From assembly GCA_028583405.1 (NCBI GenBank), contig CM053252.1, positions 40,864,197-40,928,196 of the forward strand: a stretch of DNA of 64,000 nucleotides. Direction: 5' to 3'. Below the pieces are notes generated by a model. It was not told where the DNA came from, ran no database searches, and saw only the letters and a list, made by a program, of their open reading frames with translations. The stretch is from Pogonophryne albipinna. Its lineage: Eukaryota > Chordata > Actinopteri > Perciformes > Artedidraconidae. Shown here in pieces: positions 1 through 12,700 of the stretch (positions within the stretch are counted from its first letter, which is position 1; every line of letters starts with the position of its first letter). The position numbers and the translations under genes were made by a program.

Positions 1-865
1 AAAATATCATTTGTCTTCCATTCATCCTCTGTAAACCCTAACACCCTCAGAAATCAGGCACTCATTTAGATTCACCATAGGAGTGTGTCTGGTGTTGATA
101 AGGGGTTTTAAAATGTGTCAGGGTATGTAGGGGTTTTATTAATTTCATTTCTCCTGTTTAGTGATCTGTTTCATTTCTTTTGTAGCAACAAAGAGTGTCA
201 GTGCTGGGAGTGTGTCATAACGGAAACACTAAGATGAGAGACTGCTGATTCACACATGAGCCAGCAGAATCTGATTATTTATTTTATTTGAATTAACCCA
301 CCTTATCTGCCACTGCATTTATGTACTCTTGCAATTTGAACAAAAGCATCAATTTAATAGAGATTAATCATCATCAAACAAGAGTTAACACATTTTCATG
401 AGTCAGTGCCTAAGCATACCATCGGTTGTTCTTAAGCCTTCAAAAATGCAGGTATGTTTTTTGAGCATGTCAATGAATTTATTTTTCAAATTTGGAGCAG
501 TTATAAAATAATTGTTATCTGTGAAATTGGGATGTTGATTGCGGTATGATTGATGGGTGGAGGTAGAGTTTAAGGAGAACTTGATGATGAGTAAAAGATA
601 AGCAATGGATGGAAGATGAAAGAGAAAAATAGGAAATATACCAGAAATGTTTTACAGGATAATTATTTGATCAGTATTTTTGGAACAGCCTCAGCACATA
701 AGCTAAATATTGAATACTGTGATACGCTTCTTCAGTACACTGGAGGGATATTCTATTCACTCATTTAGTAATCCAACATAATACATTATCAACACTTATT
801 GTTATTAGTTAGTCTTAGAGAGATATTGCTGTTTGGTGTGTTGAGCTGCACTTGTGTTCTGCAGT
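1..865. other. AT-rich intergenic DNA, no gene seen
   Basis: No open frame, RNA gene or structured repeat was recognised in this AT-rich stretch. It could be a decayed element, but nothing in it supports a specific call. Confidence 0.5.
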
Positions 866-1200
866 CAGAGGTGGAAGAGATACTTAGATACTGTATATTG
901 TTCTTAAGTAAGGTAGAAGTACCAGAGTGTAGGAATACTCTGTTACAGTAAAAGTCCTGCATTCAAAGTGTGACTTAAGTAAAAGTAGAAAAGCATTCTC
1001 ATGAAAATATAGTTAACGTACCAAAAGTAAAAGTAGTGATTGTGCAGATTGGTTCATTTCAGAATAATATATATGATATGTTTTATAATGATTGATCATG
1101 AAAGTGTTCTCAAAGCTGGTGAAGGTGCAGCTAGTTTGAATGACTTTGTAGACTGCAGGGTAGCTTGTGGATTTACTCCAGGTGGAACTAAAGTCTGATT
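866..1200 (+). mobile_element. Left-end fragment of a non-autonomous hAT-like element
   Basis: The stretch opens with CAGAGGTGGAAGAGATACTT and continues with repeated AAGTAAAAGTA motifs, the layout of a common teleost non-autonomous hAT family. I find no matching right end, so the boundary at 1200 is approximate. The family call rests on memory of the motif, not on a TSD. Confidence 0.35.
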
Positions 1201-1800
1201 TAAGAAATAATAAAATCCTTTGGCTGAGAAAATGAAAGGAGAGGTGTAAGGGCTGGGATTGAGGAGGAATAAAAAGTAGGGAAGGGAGGTGCAGAAGGAG
1301 TGATGGAGGGATAAAGGGAGGGTAAGAGAAGGTGTGACGGGGGACTGAAGGAGGGATGAAGGGTTGAGTAAAGAGGAGTAAAATAAGGGATAGCGATCAT
1401 TTGAGTCATGGAGGAACAAAAGGAGGGATTTGATAGATAAGGAAGAGGGATTGATAGAAAAGAAGGTGGGATAGAAAAAAGTGCCATGAGTCATTAAAGG
1501 ATTCATCGAAAGTGATCAAAGTGAAGAAAGGGATAAAAGGAAGGATGGAGAGGGCAGAGGGGGGAAGGAGGGATAAAGTGTAGTAAGGAGTACAAAGGAC
1601 AGGAAGGATGAGTGTGTGAGAGGGGAGGAGAGGATGAAAAAAGGAGGGATTGGAGTATCATCCTAAACATGTTTATAGTCACCATCCAGGGTACAGGCAA
1701 GTGTGGTACCATGGCAACAAGGAGAGAAGTTGGGTGGGACAATCAAGAGGGGAGGGTGCTGAAGGTGGGGGGAGAAAGAGAGAAACGGAGGTAGACATAC
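1200..1800. repeat. Purine-rich (GGA/GAAG) degenerate tandem tract
   Basis: About 600 bp is dominated by G and A on the plus strand, with imperfect GGAGGGAT- and GGAAGG-like units. Open frames on either strand here are low-complexity Ser/Pro/Leu translations, not genes. The tract runs almost to the CA microsatellite. Confidence 0.7.
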
Positions 1801-1882
1801 TACATACCTACTATTATAGTACCTATTATATTGTAATTTAGCCATAAAATACAGAGGTTCAATTTCAGTCCATTTTGCCAAG

Positions 1883-2020
<138 letters not shown>

Positions 2021-2328
2021 TGTAACTCCCCCGCTTATCAAACAGCCATTTCAACAGTGCATTAAACAATAATTGCCAATACTGTATCTGTTCTGTCCTT
2101 TTTATTCCATTTGGTTCTGACCGGGCAGAAAGGTGAATTTCACAGATTGCTGTAACGTGTGTGTGTTCTGTGGCACCAACGGGAGGACATACTCAGTTTT
2201 CTTTTTATGTGCCATAACAATACTGTTTATTCAAGGCTACAACTTGAGGAAATGCTTCAACTACACACACTTCACTCATTGTGCCTTATCTGAGGGTTTG
2301 CGTGCTCTGTGTCTCAGGCCGTCTGGGT

Positions 2329-2409
2329 GTCCAGCTGCTGGATGTCCCCGTGTCCAGCTGCTGGATGTCCCCGTGTCCAGCTGCTGGATGTCCCCGTGTC
2401 CAGCTGCTG
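2329..2409. repeat. 23-bp minisatellite, about 3.5 copies
   Basis: The unit GTCCAGCTGCTGGATGTCCC plus CGT repeats head to tail with very little divergence. An open frame runs through it, but it matches no family I recognise. Confidence 0.9.
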
Positions 2410-2741
2410 TCAACCAGACCCCCAGAAACATGTGGAGAGGTGGACCCGTCGACGCAGGGCCTGTCATATTTATAAGATTGCTTTGTACCATGGCTGAATA
2501 CGGTTTACCATCCTCTCCACCCCTCTGCCGCAAAGCCGTATCTGGGTATACTTGCATCATTATCCTTGGATATTTTTTGATGTTGTGGCAACAGATTAAA
2601 AGCTTGCCAATTGCAAATGTATGATCAATGTATCTACTTTAGATAAATAGTTTGGTCTTGTAAAAGGCAATAATAATGATTTCAAAATTCTATCCAAACA
2701 TGTTTTGTTTTGTCCCAAACCCAAAGATATTCAGTCTAATA

Positions 2742-3750
2742 CAGTGGTTCTCAAACTTTTTCTGTCATCCCCCCCTTTGGAGAAAAAAAGAAGTCGGGCC
2801 CCCCCAACACAAGTCAGGCTCAGTGGCGGCACCAGATATTTATTTTGGGGTGCTGTGGGGTAGCTTGACGTTTCATAGAGGGTGCTCAAACATTTAGGGT
2901 TTCCCATTAATGTATCGGGCGCTACAGAGGAATGTTCTACTGCAACACTCCCCACACAAATACACAGTGTGACAGTTACAATGAAGACTCGAGGCATATA
3001 GGTGTAAGCAGGGGTAAAGTGCTATTTTTATAGGTAGTGTGTGGACATCACATAGGGGGGTCCGGGGGCAAGCTCCCCCGGGAAGATTTATTTTTAAATA
3101 TTGAAGTTAAAAGCATCAATCTGGTGCACTTTGAGAGCAAAATGAAGAGATCTATGGAAACCTCTCTCAACACCCATTTGAAACAGAACTGGAAACAGAT
3201 TTACTTTTTCTTTATGGATATTTTACAAATCACCCTTTTAAACTTTATTCTTGTTTTACTGTCATATAGTATTTCATACCTGTTTTTCATTTATTCTCTT
3301 ATTTTTTTATAACTATAATGATCATTATAAACGTGTGCCTCGGAAATAATTGTCTACATTAATGGTGACCAAAACGTTTGAGACCCACTGAGATAACACT
3401 GAGAGAGTCCTTTAGCTCACTGAGCCTCTCAGTCTGACAGGAGATGACTCTCCTCCACTTTGTTGTTGAAAAAACTCCTTATATCCGTTAGCGTAGCTCG
3501 CTAGCACCAGAAGCTAACAACAACGATCTCCGGTACCGGTGCGCTCTCTCTCTCTCGCTCGCGCACACACACAGAGCCAAGCTTTAATGAAACACAGAGA
3601 CCCAGACGTAATAGTACTGCATATTATTATTTTCGAATCAATAATTTTTCAATTTTTCAATTTATGATTTTTTATTTTTTTTGTGCCATTTTTCCTCCGG
3701 GGGGGGGGGGGGGGGGCGCAGAGGCATCCCCCCCACTTTGAGAACCACTG
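2742..3750 (+). mobile_element. Non-autonomous hAT element with TSD (1009 bp)
   Basis: The ends are inverted: CAGTGGTTCTCAAA at the left and TTTGAGAACCACTG at the right, typical of hAT/Charlie-like termini. Flanking octamers GTCTAATA (2734-2741) and GTATAATA (3751-3758) differ at one base, which fits an 8-bp hAT target duplication that has mutated. No transposase is encoded. The interior holds GC-rich blocks near 3055-3085 that recur in inverted form near 60235-60290, so the two elements share an internal family. Confidence 0.85.
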
Positions 3751-3758
3751 GTATAATA

Positions 3759-4457
3759 AAAGACATAAAAGCAGGACATCATGATTATTAGAATAATACA
3801 TTCTCAAACCAGAATACACTGTCATATTAAGCTTACTATTTGTATACTTTGGAGAGTATTTACACTGTGACCCTGCTTGACCTATAGCAATGCATGTCTG
3901 CTTCATGAAAGGAAATGAATTTGTATACTTTTGGTGGACTTATTTTGTATCTTTAGATTCAGATACACTATTTTGAAAAAAAACACAGGTTTGAGTCTAC
4001 TGCTTTTTCTGTGGTTACATCTTGACCAACTCATTAAAGTTATGTATGTCATAGGAAATAAAGACAATTCTGAAATGATTGTTAAATAAAAATGCTCAAG
4101 AGACATTAATACTATGACACTATTGCATTCTGGAAAGCTAAATCACACACACTTTGTATTGTCTAAAGGCTGCTTTGTCATGTTCACCCCTCCTCTCCTC
4201 CATTATCCGAATCGATGTATAATATCAATAAGTCATTTGTGCTGAAGCAGTCTGGGCAGGCGGAGGATTTCATTATAGCACTACTGTTTTTTAAAGGCAA
4301 CTCAAATCTGCTTTCAGAGGAAAATATACTTAGACTTGATGACATGTTGAGGCCTTCTAGCTTTGTTCTGCTTGATGTTCCCCTATTTTCCCTACTATCA
4401 CTTTCAAATAAAGGCTGGGAAGGACGCACCATTTACTGTCGGAGGACTGAACCACTG
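3759..4457. other. No gene seen
   Basis: Mostly AT-rich unique-looking sequence with no recognisable ORF, RNA or element end. Confidence 0.5.
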
Positions 4458-4592
4458 CAGTGTCTGGACCCTTCCCAATGTCCAGACCACTGACCCCTCC
4501 CAATTTCCAGACCACTGACCCCTCCCAATGTCCAGACCACTGACCCCTCCCAATGTCCAGACCACTGACCCCTCCCAATGTCCAGACCACTG
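4458..4592. repeat. 25-bp minisatellite, about 5 copies
   Basis: The unit reads about CCACTGACCCCTCCCAATGT plus CCAGA, repeated with single-base variants. Confidence 0.9.
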
Positions 4593-4876
4593 TCCCGCTG
4601 ACTGTGAAGGCGGCTCTCAGGGGTCCATGGGGGTTTAGGGCTGTCCCACTGTCATCAAGTTCAGCCCTCGAGCAAACATGTGAGTCCTTTCATGCACACT
4701 CTTTGTAGCCTGGTATTTTTAAATATTTTTACAGAAACATACAAATTAAGAATGTATCATGCAAGCATTAGACAAACATTAAAACCTAGTTTATTTATTA
4801 AACTCTTCTCTTCATTTCCCCCAAATATGCTACAAAAACATGAACATCACAATTAAAGGAGTTTTGTGCTACGCTT

Positions 4877-5892
4877 CTAACTCTGCATGTTGGATTTAAT
4901 TGACCGACCTTTAGAACACTCGCTATACGGGGCAGAAATCACAACACAGGATCCAGGACTCAGGATCCAGGACTCAGGATCCAGGACACATGACTCAGGA
5001 TCCAGGACACAGGACCGCAGCAACAGGATCAGCCACAACTCAGGATCCCGGCGTAGATAGACACCAAAAAGAAATTTGGGGGAAGCTGGGTTATTCGGAA
5101 CACGAGAGTACACAGGTACAGACAGACAGAAGGAAGGTGTCCCCCGACAGCCTATAGCAGCAAAACGAACGTGTCGTAGTATATAGGTTGAGTGAAGAAA
5201 GGGGTAGCAAGTAAGAAGTAAGGAACAGAGGTGGAGAGGCACAATCACACGGATAAAGACTGATGTACGGAAGCGACTGCGGCCTGACAGCTCGCACTCA
5301 GGCTCAGATGAATCATCAGCCTGGCCCTTTATTTTTCTCTTTCGTTGAGTGTCTGCTCTGTACTCATCGGACACGGTTGGGGACATGTTCTTTGCTGCTG
5401 TCTCAAAGTGGTCAAACTGATCCCGTAGGCCCGCTACATATTCACGTAATGACCTAACTAGATCCACAGCATTGCAGAGGTCCAATTCCACTGCCTGTAG
5501 TGCAGCGCTCACGCCCTGGAAACGTTGGAGAATGGTATTCCACATGTTGCACATTAGTGCAATTACCAGTTTATTCATATTTTTATGCAGGAGCCTGGCC
5601 TCCTCTCTTGTGCTCAAATTATGGTGCTCATCATCCACAATGTTGAGCTGTGATTGCTGGATACAGGCGTAATTCAGACACAGGGCTATGGTTGCAACAG
5701 CATCTTGTATCGGAAAGCGTTTTTAAAGTTTCTGTGATTTTCATTAGGCTGCAAACCCGCCTTGATCATCTGCCACCGTGAAGTGCTCTTGGATGCAAAG
5801 TTAAACAACGCTTGCACAAAACTGAAAAACTGTTCAGTCTCTCCACAACATTTAACGCTGTTAATCCCCACCAGATTTAAGGTGTGCGCTGC
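4877..5892 (-). pseudogene. hAT transposase remnant, C-terminal half (DUF4371/ZMYM1/KIAA1586-like)
   Basis: Read on the minus strand from 5892, the sequence opens with AHTLNLVGINSVKCC, followed by FFSFVQALFNFAS, RWQMIKAGL, ILQRFQGVSAALQ and AAKNMSPTVSDEY. I recognise these as the central and C-terminal part of the hAT-like transposases related to vertebrate ZMYM1/KIAA1586 proteins. The frame is broken near 5640-5685, and after RSRFRTSVF (about 5270) it runs into unrelated sequence and a 14-bp minisatellite, so the C-terminal dimerisation region is missing. The N-terminal half is at 13380-13830 on the same strand. The two halves join at a codon boundary once the 5893-13379 insertion is removed. 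It cannot encode an active enzyme. The exact hAT subfamily is uncertain. Confidence 0.8.
4946..5013. repeat. 14-bp minisatellite (CAGGATCCAGGACT)
   Basis: Four to five imperfect copies lie in the decayed 3' part of the hAT transposase remnant. They translate as LDPES-like repeats, which are not protein-derived. Confidence 0.85.
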
Positions 5893-6854
5893 TATGAAGG
5901 AAGATATGGTGCAAAATGCGAGAGCGTGTAAAACCTGATGTGAGCACTTGCAGAAAAAAAATCGGAGTTTGTGTGCATACATTTACACTTGTATAAAATA
6001 TCCACGTAACTGTGAACCAAATGTACACTTGTATAAAATATCCACGTAACTGTGAACCAAATGTACACTTGTAAAAAATATCCACATAACTGTGAACCAA
6101 ATTTGAAGTCACAGAAGAAAAAAAAAAGTTTTGTAGCTTGTAGAAAAAAAATGAACTTAGTGATGAAATGTTCACGTGCAGAAAAATACACATTTTTAAA
6201 ATATATTTTCCATTACAACTGCAACTTTATTTATTACAACCTCTCAAATCAGTCATTACAACTTGACGAATCTGCTCTGTGGCAGTATAAATCGACGAAT
6301 CTGCGGTCTTGACTTTTGCTACACTTCTTGTGATAAATGTGTCGCAAAAGTAATTTTCACCTGTAGATGTGGGGGGGGGGGGGAGGGAGGGGGGTTGGAG
6401 CGAAGGGGCGGAGCTATCAGAAGGACGAGGCTCGGGTGACTGCGGGCTAAACGGTTCGTGTCGCTACCAGTCCGCTGACATGGCGCATCAATCAACGGTA
6501 CATTTTGCCCATTACTTGCCCAGTATTACTTTGAATATTATTATTGTGATTGAGGATTAAATCCGCTTTGAAGACCACCGTTTTATATCGTGCAGTTTAG
6601 CGGCAAAATAACGTCAGTTAGCCAGCTAACGCTAGCTTTGTTGAGTTTATGCTAGCTAAACAAGTAGTGGTTGTAGTCTATACAGCAATAATTCATATAT
6701 TATAGCCTACTGCTTTGGCACTAACGGTTGATAACCGTTTATGAAAATAAAACCAATTGAAATGTACTGAAATAATGACAAGTTTTATAATTGTCTTGGG
6801 CTCCTGCTGTGTTTTTAAAGCCTTTGTAAATTATCTATGCTATTTTCTATTTAG
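5893..6854 (+). repeat. Left terminal inverted repeat of the long-TIR element
   Basis: It matches the reverse complement of 9060-9753 plus 13147-13379 closely, including a poly-G run at 6371-6382. A GC-rich, promoter-like block contains a 26-codon ORF starting at 6480 (MAHQSTVHFAHYLPSITLN...). The same small ORF is preserved in the other arm (minus strand, about 9433-9353) with one substitution. Homology stops sharply after TATTTTCTATTTAG (6841-6854). Confidence 0.9.
5984..6103. repeat. Subterminal 40-bp tandem repeat, 3 copies
   Basis: The unit begins TACACTTGTATAAAATATCC and is repeated at 5984, 6024 and 6064. The opposite arm (about 13207-13287) has only two copies. This one-unit difference accounts for most of the length difference between the arms. 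Subterminal repeats of this kind are often transposase-binding sites; that role is inference here. Confidence 0.9.
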
Positions 6855-9059
6855 CTAACGTCGAAGTAGTGTATGTGAAATCAGCCTCACAATAAGATGT
6901 GTGTATATTACAATTATTAATGTCATATTTCAAGATGATTACTTAGATATTACAATATGGTTGGTTGAGCTGGAGTTCATTATCGAGCTTACACGTTAAC
7001 GTCACAGTCATCTGAAGAACGAACCCAAACCTTGTTGTTTTTATTAATTGCATTACCAAATTGATATCAAATAAACAGTAAGCATTGGTAACACAACTTC
7101 CAAAGTTACAGTAAAATAAAAAGGACCCTGACTCGGACAATACACAATCCAACATGTTCAACAGAAGAGAATCAGTTATATTGTTTGTACACATGGTACT
7201 TTACATATATATCTGTTTGTTTAAGGTGTCCAGGTGATGCAGACAGGCTGGACCAGAGAGAGAGAGACAGAACTGGACTCCTCACAGCAGTGAACTTCAG
7301 CACAGGTGCAAATACTCACTTCATACTATACAAAGAATCAAGAATGATATTTGTTTAAATAAATGAAGTATTGACTTGAATACACTGATATACATTCCAT
7401 TAAACAAATACTAGATCACCTACACATCAATTAAGTTAGGGTTTTTTCCATGCAAAAAGTTACATTTAGATGTTAACAAGCAATATTACTTTGTCAGCTT
7501 TCTAATTTAATGTATTGAAGGCAAAGATATTTAACACATAGTGAGAACTGCTACTATTTATCTCTCAATATTGTCTGTAAAAAACGTGGTAAAAGTTATT
7601 CTTTCAGTGAGACAACAGAGCAAGCTTCTCCAGTTGCACTACGTTTTGATAACAGTTAAATATTATTTTGATAATAACATATATTTCAATGTTGATGAAT
7701 TTCATACTGTTCATTCATAATCTGATTACAATTAAAAAATAATTATATCAACAGCCCCTAAACACACAAACACACCTCTTTCATAAATAACACACTTGTT
7801 CTGCAATAATGTTTTATGTTTCCTGTAATTTTTGTTCGGAAAGGACATGCCTGAAAGACACAACATCTTCTCCTTCTCTGAGGGTCAAGAAGAACATCCA
7901 AGAGGAACATTAAAAGCTGATGTTATGAGATTTTAAGACCAGTACAGGACATTCACTAAGAAACTACTTTTATTGTGAAAACAAAGATCTGCACACCGAA
8001 TATTTTTGTAGTCTATCAGGACCATCATTTGTTTGTGACGCTGCCTGCACCTCAGAGAAGGGGTGGTTATAGTCAGGCTTATAAAGTGTGGCGAAAAACA
8101 CAGTCAGCTGATCGAATGCACCTATTTCCACATCTACACTCCATCAGCTGATTATTTCTATTTGCCTCACTTTATGAGCTTCACATCACCTGTGCCTTGT
8201 ACCGCAGAGTTTGCAATGTCACAAATAAATGGGGCCAATATTCAGTCAGATGTGAATGTGTAATCTAACATTTTCAGTAAGAATAATGGACAAAAGGAAT
8301 CCAAATACAATTTATTGAAATGTGAACCAAAAGTTAATCAAATGTTTTAAATAAAAAGCACATATGGACAGAAGGTGTAAACCTATTAAATGTATAAGTA
8401 AACACATTTAGTCAAATAAAGTGACAGACTAGGCCTGTGCAGTTGGTATCAGCTGCGCCCAGCATGGGCTCCTCCATCAGGCCTGGTCCTCCTCGCTGAG
8501 GAAAGACCCTCAGTCCTCTCCAAACCAACAGACAGGACGTCCATCACACGGAGGTTTCTCCCTGAAGTCTCTGCAGCTCTGGACGCCAGGCTGTCTCAAT
8601 CCGTCTACACTGAATATGAGAGGGGAAAAATGAAAATAATAAATGCTTTGGACAATAAGAAATATAAAGTTGACTGTTGAGTTGCTCAGTTTTTTTAGAT
8701 TGTCAATACTATTACTGTATAACTAATATCTCAGGTTAAGAGGCACCTTCAAATAAAGATTGGTCTTTAAATACATGTTGTCTTTTGAATTGTTTGTCTA
8801 AAGTCAAGGATCTAGAACTGGTACTTAGTTTTAATGATACAGTCTGGTTATTATGCTGTTTGGAGGAGGCATCACAGGTAAGAGCACTAACTAGCTACCA
8901 TCACATGTACCTTAGCTTGACTTAAATGTATTAAACGTATAATTAAGTGATGGCAAAATATAAATAACTAATGTCATGCAAACATTAATATTTGCTTGAT
9001 TCCAGAGTTGAATTTAGCACAATTGCATACAAACGTTAAGGGATTCTGAAGTCTTCGTT
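6855..9059. other. Interior of the long-TIR element, no transposase seen
   Basis: AT-rich sequence with short ORFs only. Two stretches look exon-like. One is near 7226-7302, flanked by AG and GT. The other starts near 7842 with GACATGCCTGAAAGACACAA after a T-rich acceptor-like run. The segment about 7655-8485 is repeated at 39565-40401, where one reading frame is longer. No domain is recognised. Confidence 0.6.
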
Positions 9060-9753
9060 CTAAATAGAAAATAGCATGGATAATTTACAAAGGCTTTAAA
9101 AACACAGCAGGAGCCTAAGACAATTATAAAACTTGTCATTATTTCAGTACAGTTCAATTGGTTTTATTTTCATAAACGGTTATCAACCGTTAGTGCCAAA
9201 GCAGTAGGCTATAATATATGAATTACTGCTGTAGACTACAACCACTACTTGTTTAGCTAGCATAAACTCAACAAAGCTAGCGTTAGCTGGCTGACTGACG
9301 TTATTTTGCCGCTAAACTGCATGATATAAAACGGTGGTCTTCAAAGCGGATTTAATCCTCAATCACAATAATAATATTCAAAGTAATACTGGGCAAGTAA
9401 TGGGCAAAATGTACCGTTGAGTGATGCGCCATGTCAGCGGACTGGTAGCGACACAAACCGTTAGCCCGCAGTCTCCAGTCACCCGAGCCTCGTCCTTCTG
9501 ATAGCTCCGCCCCTTCGCTCCAACCCCCCTCCCTCCCCCCCCCCACATCTACAGGTGAAAATTACTTTTGCGACACATTTATCGCAAGAAGTGTAGCAAA
9601 AGTCAAGACCGCAGATTCGTCGATTTATACTGCCACGGAGCAGATTCGTCAAGTTGTAATGATTGATTTGAGAGGTTGTAATAAATAAAGTTGCAGTTGT
9701 AATGGAAAATATATTTAAAAAATATGTATTTTTCTGCACGTGAACATTTCATC
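9060..9753 (-). repeat. Right terminal inverted repeat, inner part
   Basis: This is the inverted counterpart of the inner part of the left arm, starting at the TSD of the RTE insertion. The outer part continues at 13147-13379. The small ORF MAHHSTVHFAHYLPSITLN... lies on the minus strand here. Confidence 0.9.
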
Positions 9754-12700
9754 CTCTCTGAAGAACCAGCACCTTACCGTGGTAGAGAGGTTTGTGTGCC
9801 CTGATGAACCTGGGGGCTGTGTTGTCTGGAACCTTGTGTTCCTGGTAGGGTCTCCCATGGCAAATTGGTCTCAGGCAAGGGGCCAGACTAAGATTGGTTC
9901 AAAAGACCTCATGAAAAAAACGACAACAAGAAGTGAGGATACCCGGCCCGGAGGAAGCCCGGGGTCCCTTTCTGGAGCCAGGCCCAGAAGGAGGACTCGA
10001 CGGCGAGCGTCTGGTGGCCGGGCTTGCCACGGAGCCCGGCCGGGCCCAGCCCGAAAAGGCAACGTGGGCAACACCTCCGCTTCTCCGTCCCGCGGGCCCA
10101 CCACCTACGGGAAACAGCGATGGGGTCGGGTGCGCTGCCAGAAGGGTGGCAGTGAAAGCGGAGGGTCTCGACGGACCAGACCCGGGCGACAGAAGCTGGC
10201 TTTGGGGACGTGGAACGTCACCTCTCTGGGGGGGAAGGAGCCGGAGCTTGTGCGGGAGGTGGAGCGTTACCAGTTGGATCTAGTTGGGCTCACCTCTACG
10301 CACAGCGTCGGCTCTGGAACCTTACTTCTGGATAGGGGTTGGACTCTATTCTTCTCCGGAGTTGCTCAAGGTGTGAGGCGCCGGGCGGGTGTGGGGATAC
10401 TCACAAGTCCCCGGTTGGGTGCTTCGTTGTTGGAGTTTACCCCAGTGGACGAGAGGGTCGCCTCCCTACGCCTGCGGGTTATGGGGGGGAAAACTCTGAC
10501 TGTTGTGTGTGCTTATGCACCCAACAGCAGTTCAGAGTATACAGCCTTCTTGGAGACCCTGGAAAGAGTCCTGTATGGGGCTCCTGAAGGGGACTCTTTA
10601 ATCTTGCTGGGAGACTTCAACGCACATGTGGGCAATGATGGAGACACTTGGAGGGGCGTGATTGGGAGGAACGGCCCCCCTGATCTGAACCGGAGTGGTG
10701 GTTTGTTACTGGACTTCTGTGCTAGTCATGGATTGGCCATAACAAACACCATGTTCGAACATAAGGATGCTCATAAGTGTACGTGGTACCAGAGCACCCT
10801 AGGCAGAAGGTCCATGATCGATTTCGTTATCGTATCATCGGACCTGAGGCCGTATGTTTTGGACACTCGGGTAAAGAGAGGGGCGGAGTTGTCAACTGAT
10901 CACCATCTGGTGGTGAGTTGGGTCGAGTGGCGGGGGAAGCCTCTGGATAGACCTGGTAAGCCCAAACGTGTAGTTCGGGTGAACTGGGAACGTCTGGAGG
11001 AGGCCCAAGTTCAGGAGGCCTTCAACTCACACCTCCGGCGGAGCTTTTCAGGCATTCCTGTGGAGGTTGGGGACATTGAACCAGAGTGGTCGGTGTTCAA
11101 AGCCTCTCTTGCCGAAGCCGCGGCGGGGAGCTGTGGTCTCAAGGTCCTAGGTGCCTCAAGGGGCGGTAATCCTCGAACCTCCTGGTGGACACCGGTGGTC
11201 AGGGAAGCCGTCCGACTGAAGAAGGAGGCCTTCAGGGATTTGTTATCCCGGGGGACTCCCGAGGCAGTTGCAAGGTACCGACAGGCCCAAAGGGCAGCAG
11301 CCTCATCCGTGGCCGAGGCAAAGCAGCGGGTGTGGGAGAAGTTCGGAGAGGACATGGAGAAGGACTTTCGGGCGGCACCAAAGTTGTTCTGGAAAACTCT
11401 CCGACACCTCAGGAGGGGGAAGCAGGGAACCATCCAAGCTGTGTACAGTAAGGATGGGACGTTGTTGACCTCAACTGATGGAGTGTTGGGGCGTTGGAAG
11501 GAACACTTTGAGGAACTCCTGAACCCGACAACTCCGCCCTCTATGTTAGAGGCAGAGCTGGAGTATGACGGGGGATCGGCGCCAATCTCCCGGGGGGAGG
11601 TCACTGAGGTTGTTAAACAACTCCACAGTGGCAAAGCCCCGGGGGTGGATGAGATCCGCCCAGAAATGCTGAAGGCTCTGGGTGTTGAGGGACTGTCATG
11701 GTTGACACGTCTCATCAACATTGCGTGGAAGTCGGAAACAGTGCCGAAGGAGTGGCAGACCGGGGTGGTGGTTCCCATTTTTAAAAAGGGGGATCAGAGG
11801 GTGTGTGCCAATTACAGAGGCATCACACTACTCAGCCTCCCCGGGAAAGTTTACTCTAAGGTACTCGAAAGGAGGGTCAGGCCGATTGTCGAACCTCAGA
11901 TTGAGGAGGAACAATGCGGATTCCGTCCTGGTCGTGGAACGACGGATCAGCTTTTTACTCTCGCAAGGATCCTGGAAGGGGCCTGGGAGTACGCTTATCC
12001 GGTCTACATGTGTTTTGTGGACTTGGAGAAGGCGTATGACCGGGTTCCCAGGGAGTTACTGTGGGAGGTGCTGCGGGAGTATGGGGTGAGGGGGTCTCTA
12101 CTCAGGGCCATCCAATCTCTGTACTCCCAAAGCGAGAGCTGTGTCCGGGTCCTCGGCAGTAAGTCGGACCCATTTCCGGTGAGGGTTGGCCTCCGCCAGG
12201 GCTGCGCTTTGTCACCAATCCTGTTTGTAATATACATGGATCGGATTTCGAGGCGTAGTCATGGGGGAGGGGGTCTGCAGTTCGGTGGACTAAGGATTGC
12301 ACCACTGCTTTTTGCAGATGATGTGGTTCTGATGGCTTCATCGGTCTGCGACCTTCAGCACTCACTGGATCGGTTCGCAACCGAGTGTGAAGCGGCTGGG
12401 ATGAGGATCAGCACCTCCAAATCTGAGGCCATGGTTCTCAGCAGGAAACCGATGGACTGTCCACTCCAAGTAGGGAATGAGTCCTTACCCCAAGTGAAGG
12501 AGTTCAAGTATCTCGGGGTCTTGTTCTCGAGTGAGGGAACAATGGAGCGTGAGATGGGCCGGAGAATCGGAGCAGCGGGAGCGGTACTGCAGTCGCTTTA
12601 CCGCACCGTTGTGACGAAAAGGGAGCTGAGCCAGAAGGCAAAGCTCTCTGTCTACCGGGCCATTTTCGTTCCTACCCTCACCTATGGTCATGAAGGATGG

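Noticed and set aside
1096..1506. 136-residue minus-strand ORF rich in Ser, Pro and Leu
   Set aside because: It is the translation of a degenerate purine tract; no domain and low complexity.
9740..9856. Start of the RTE ORF at the GTG at 9740
   Set aside because: The GTG overlaps the border of the target-site duplication, so it is host sequence; the first ATG in the element frame is at 9857.
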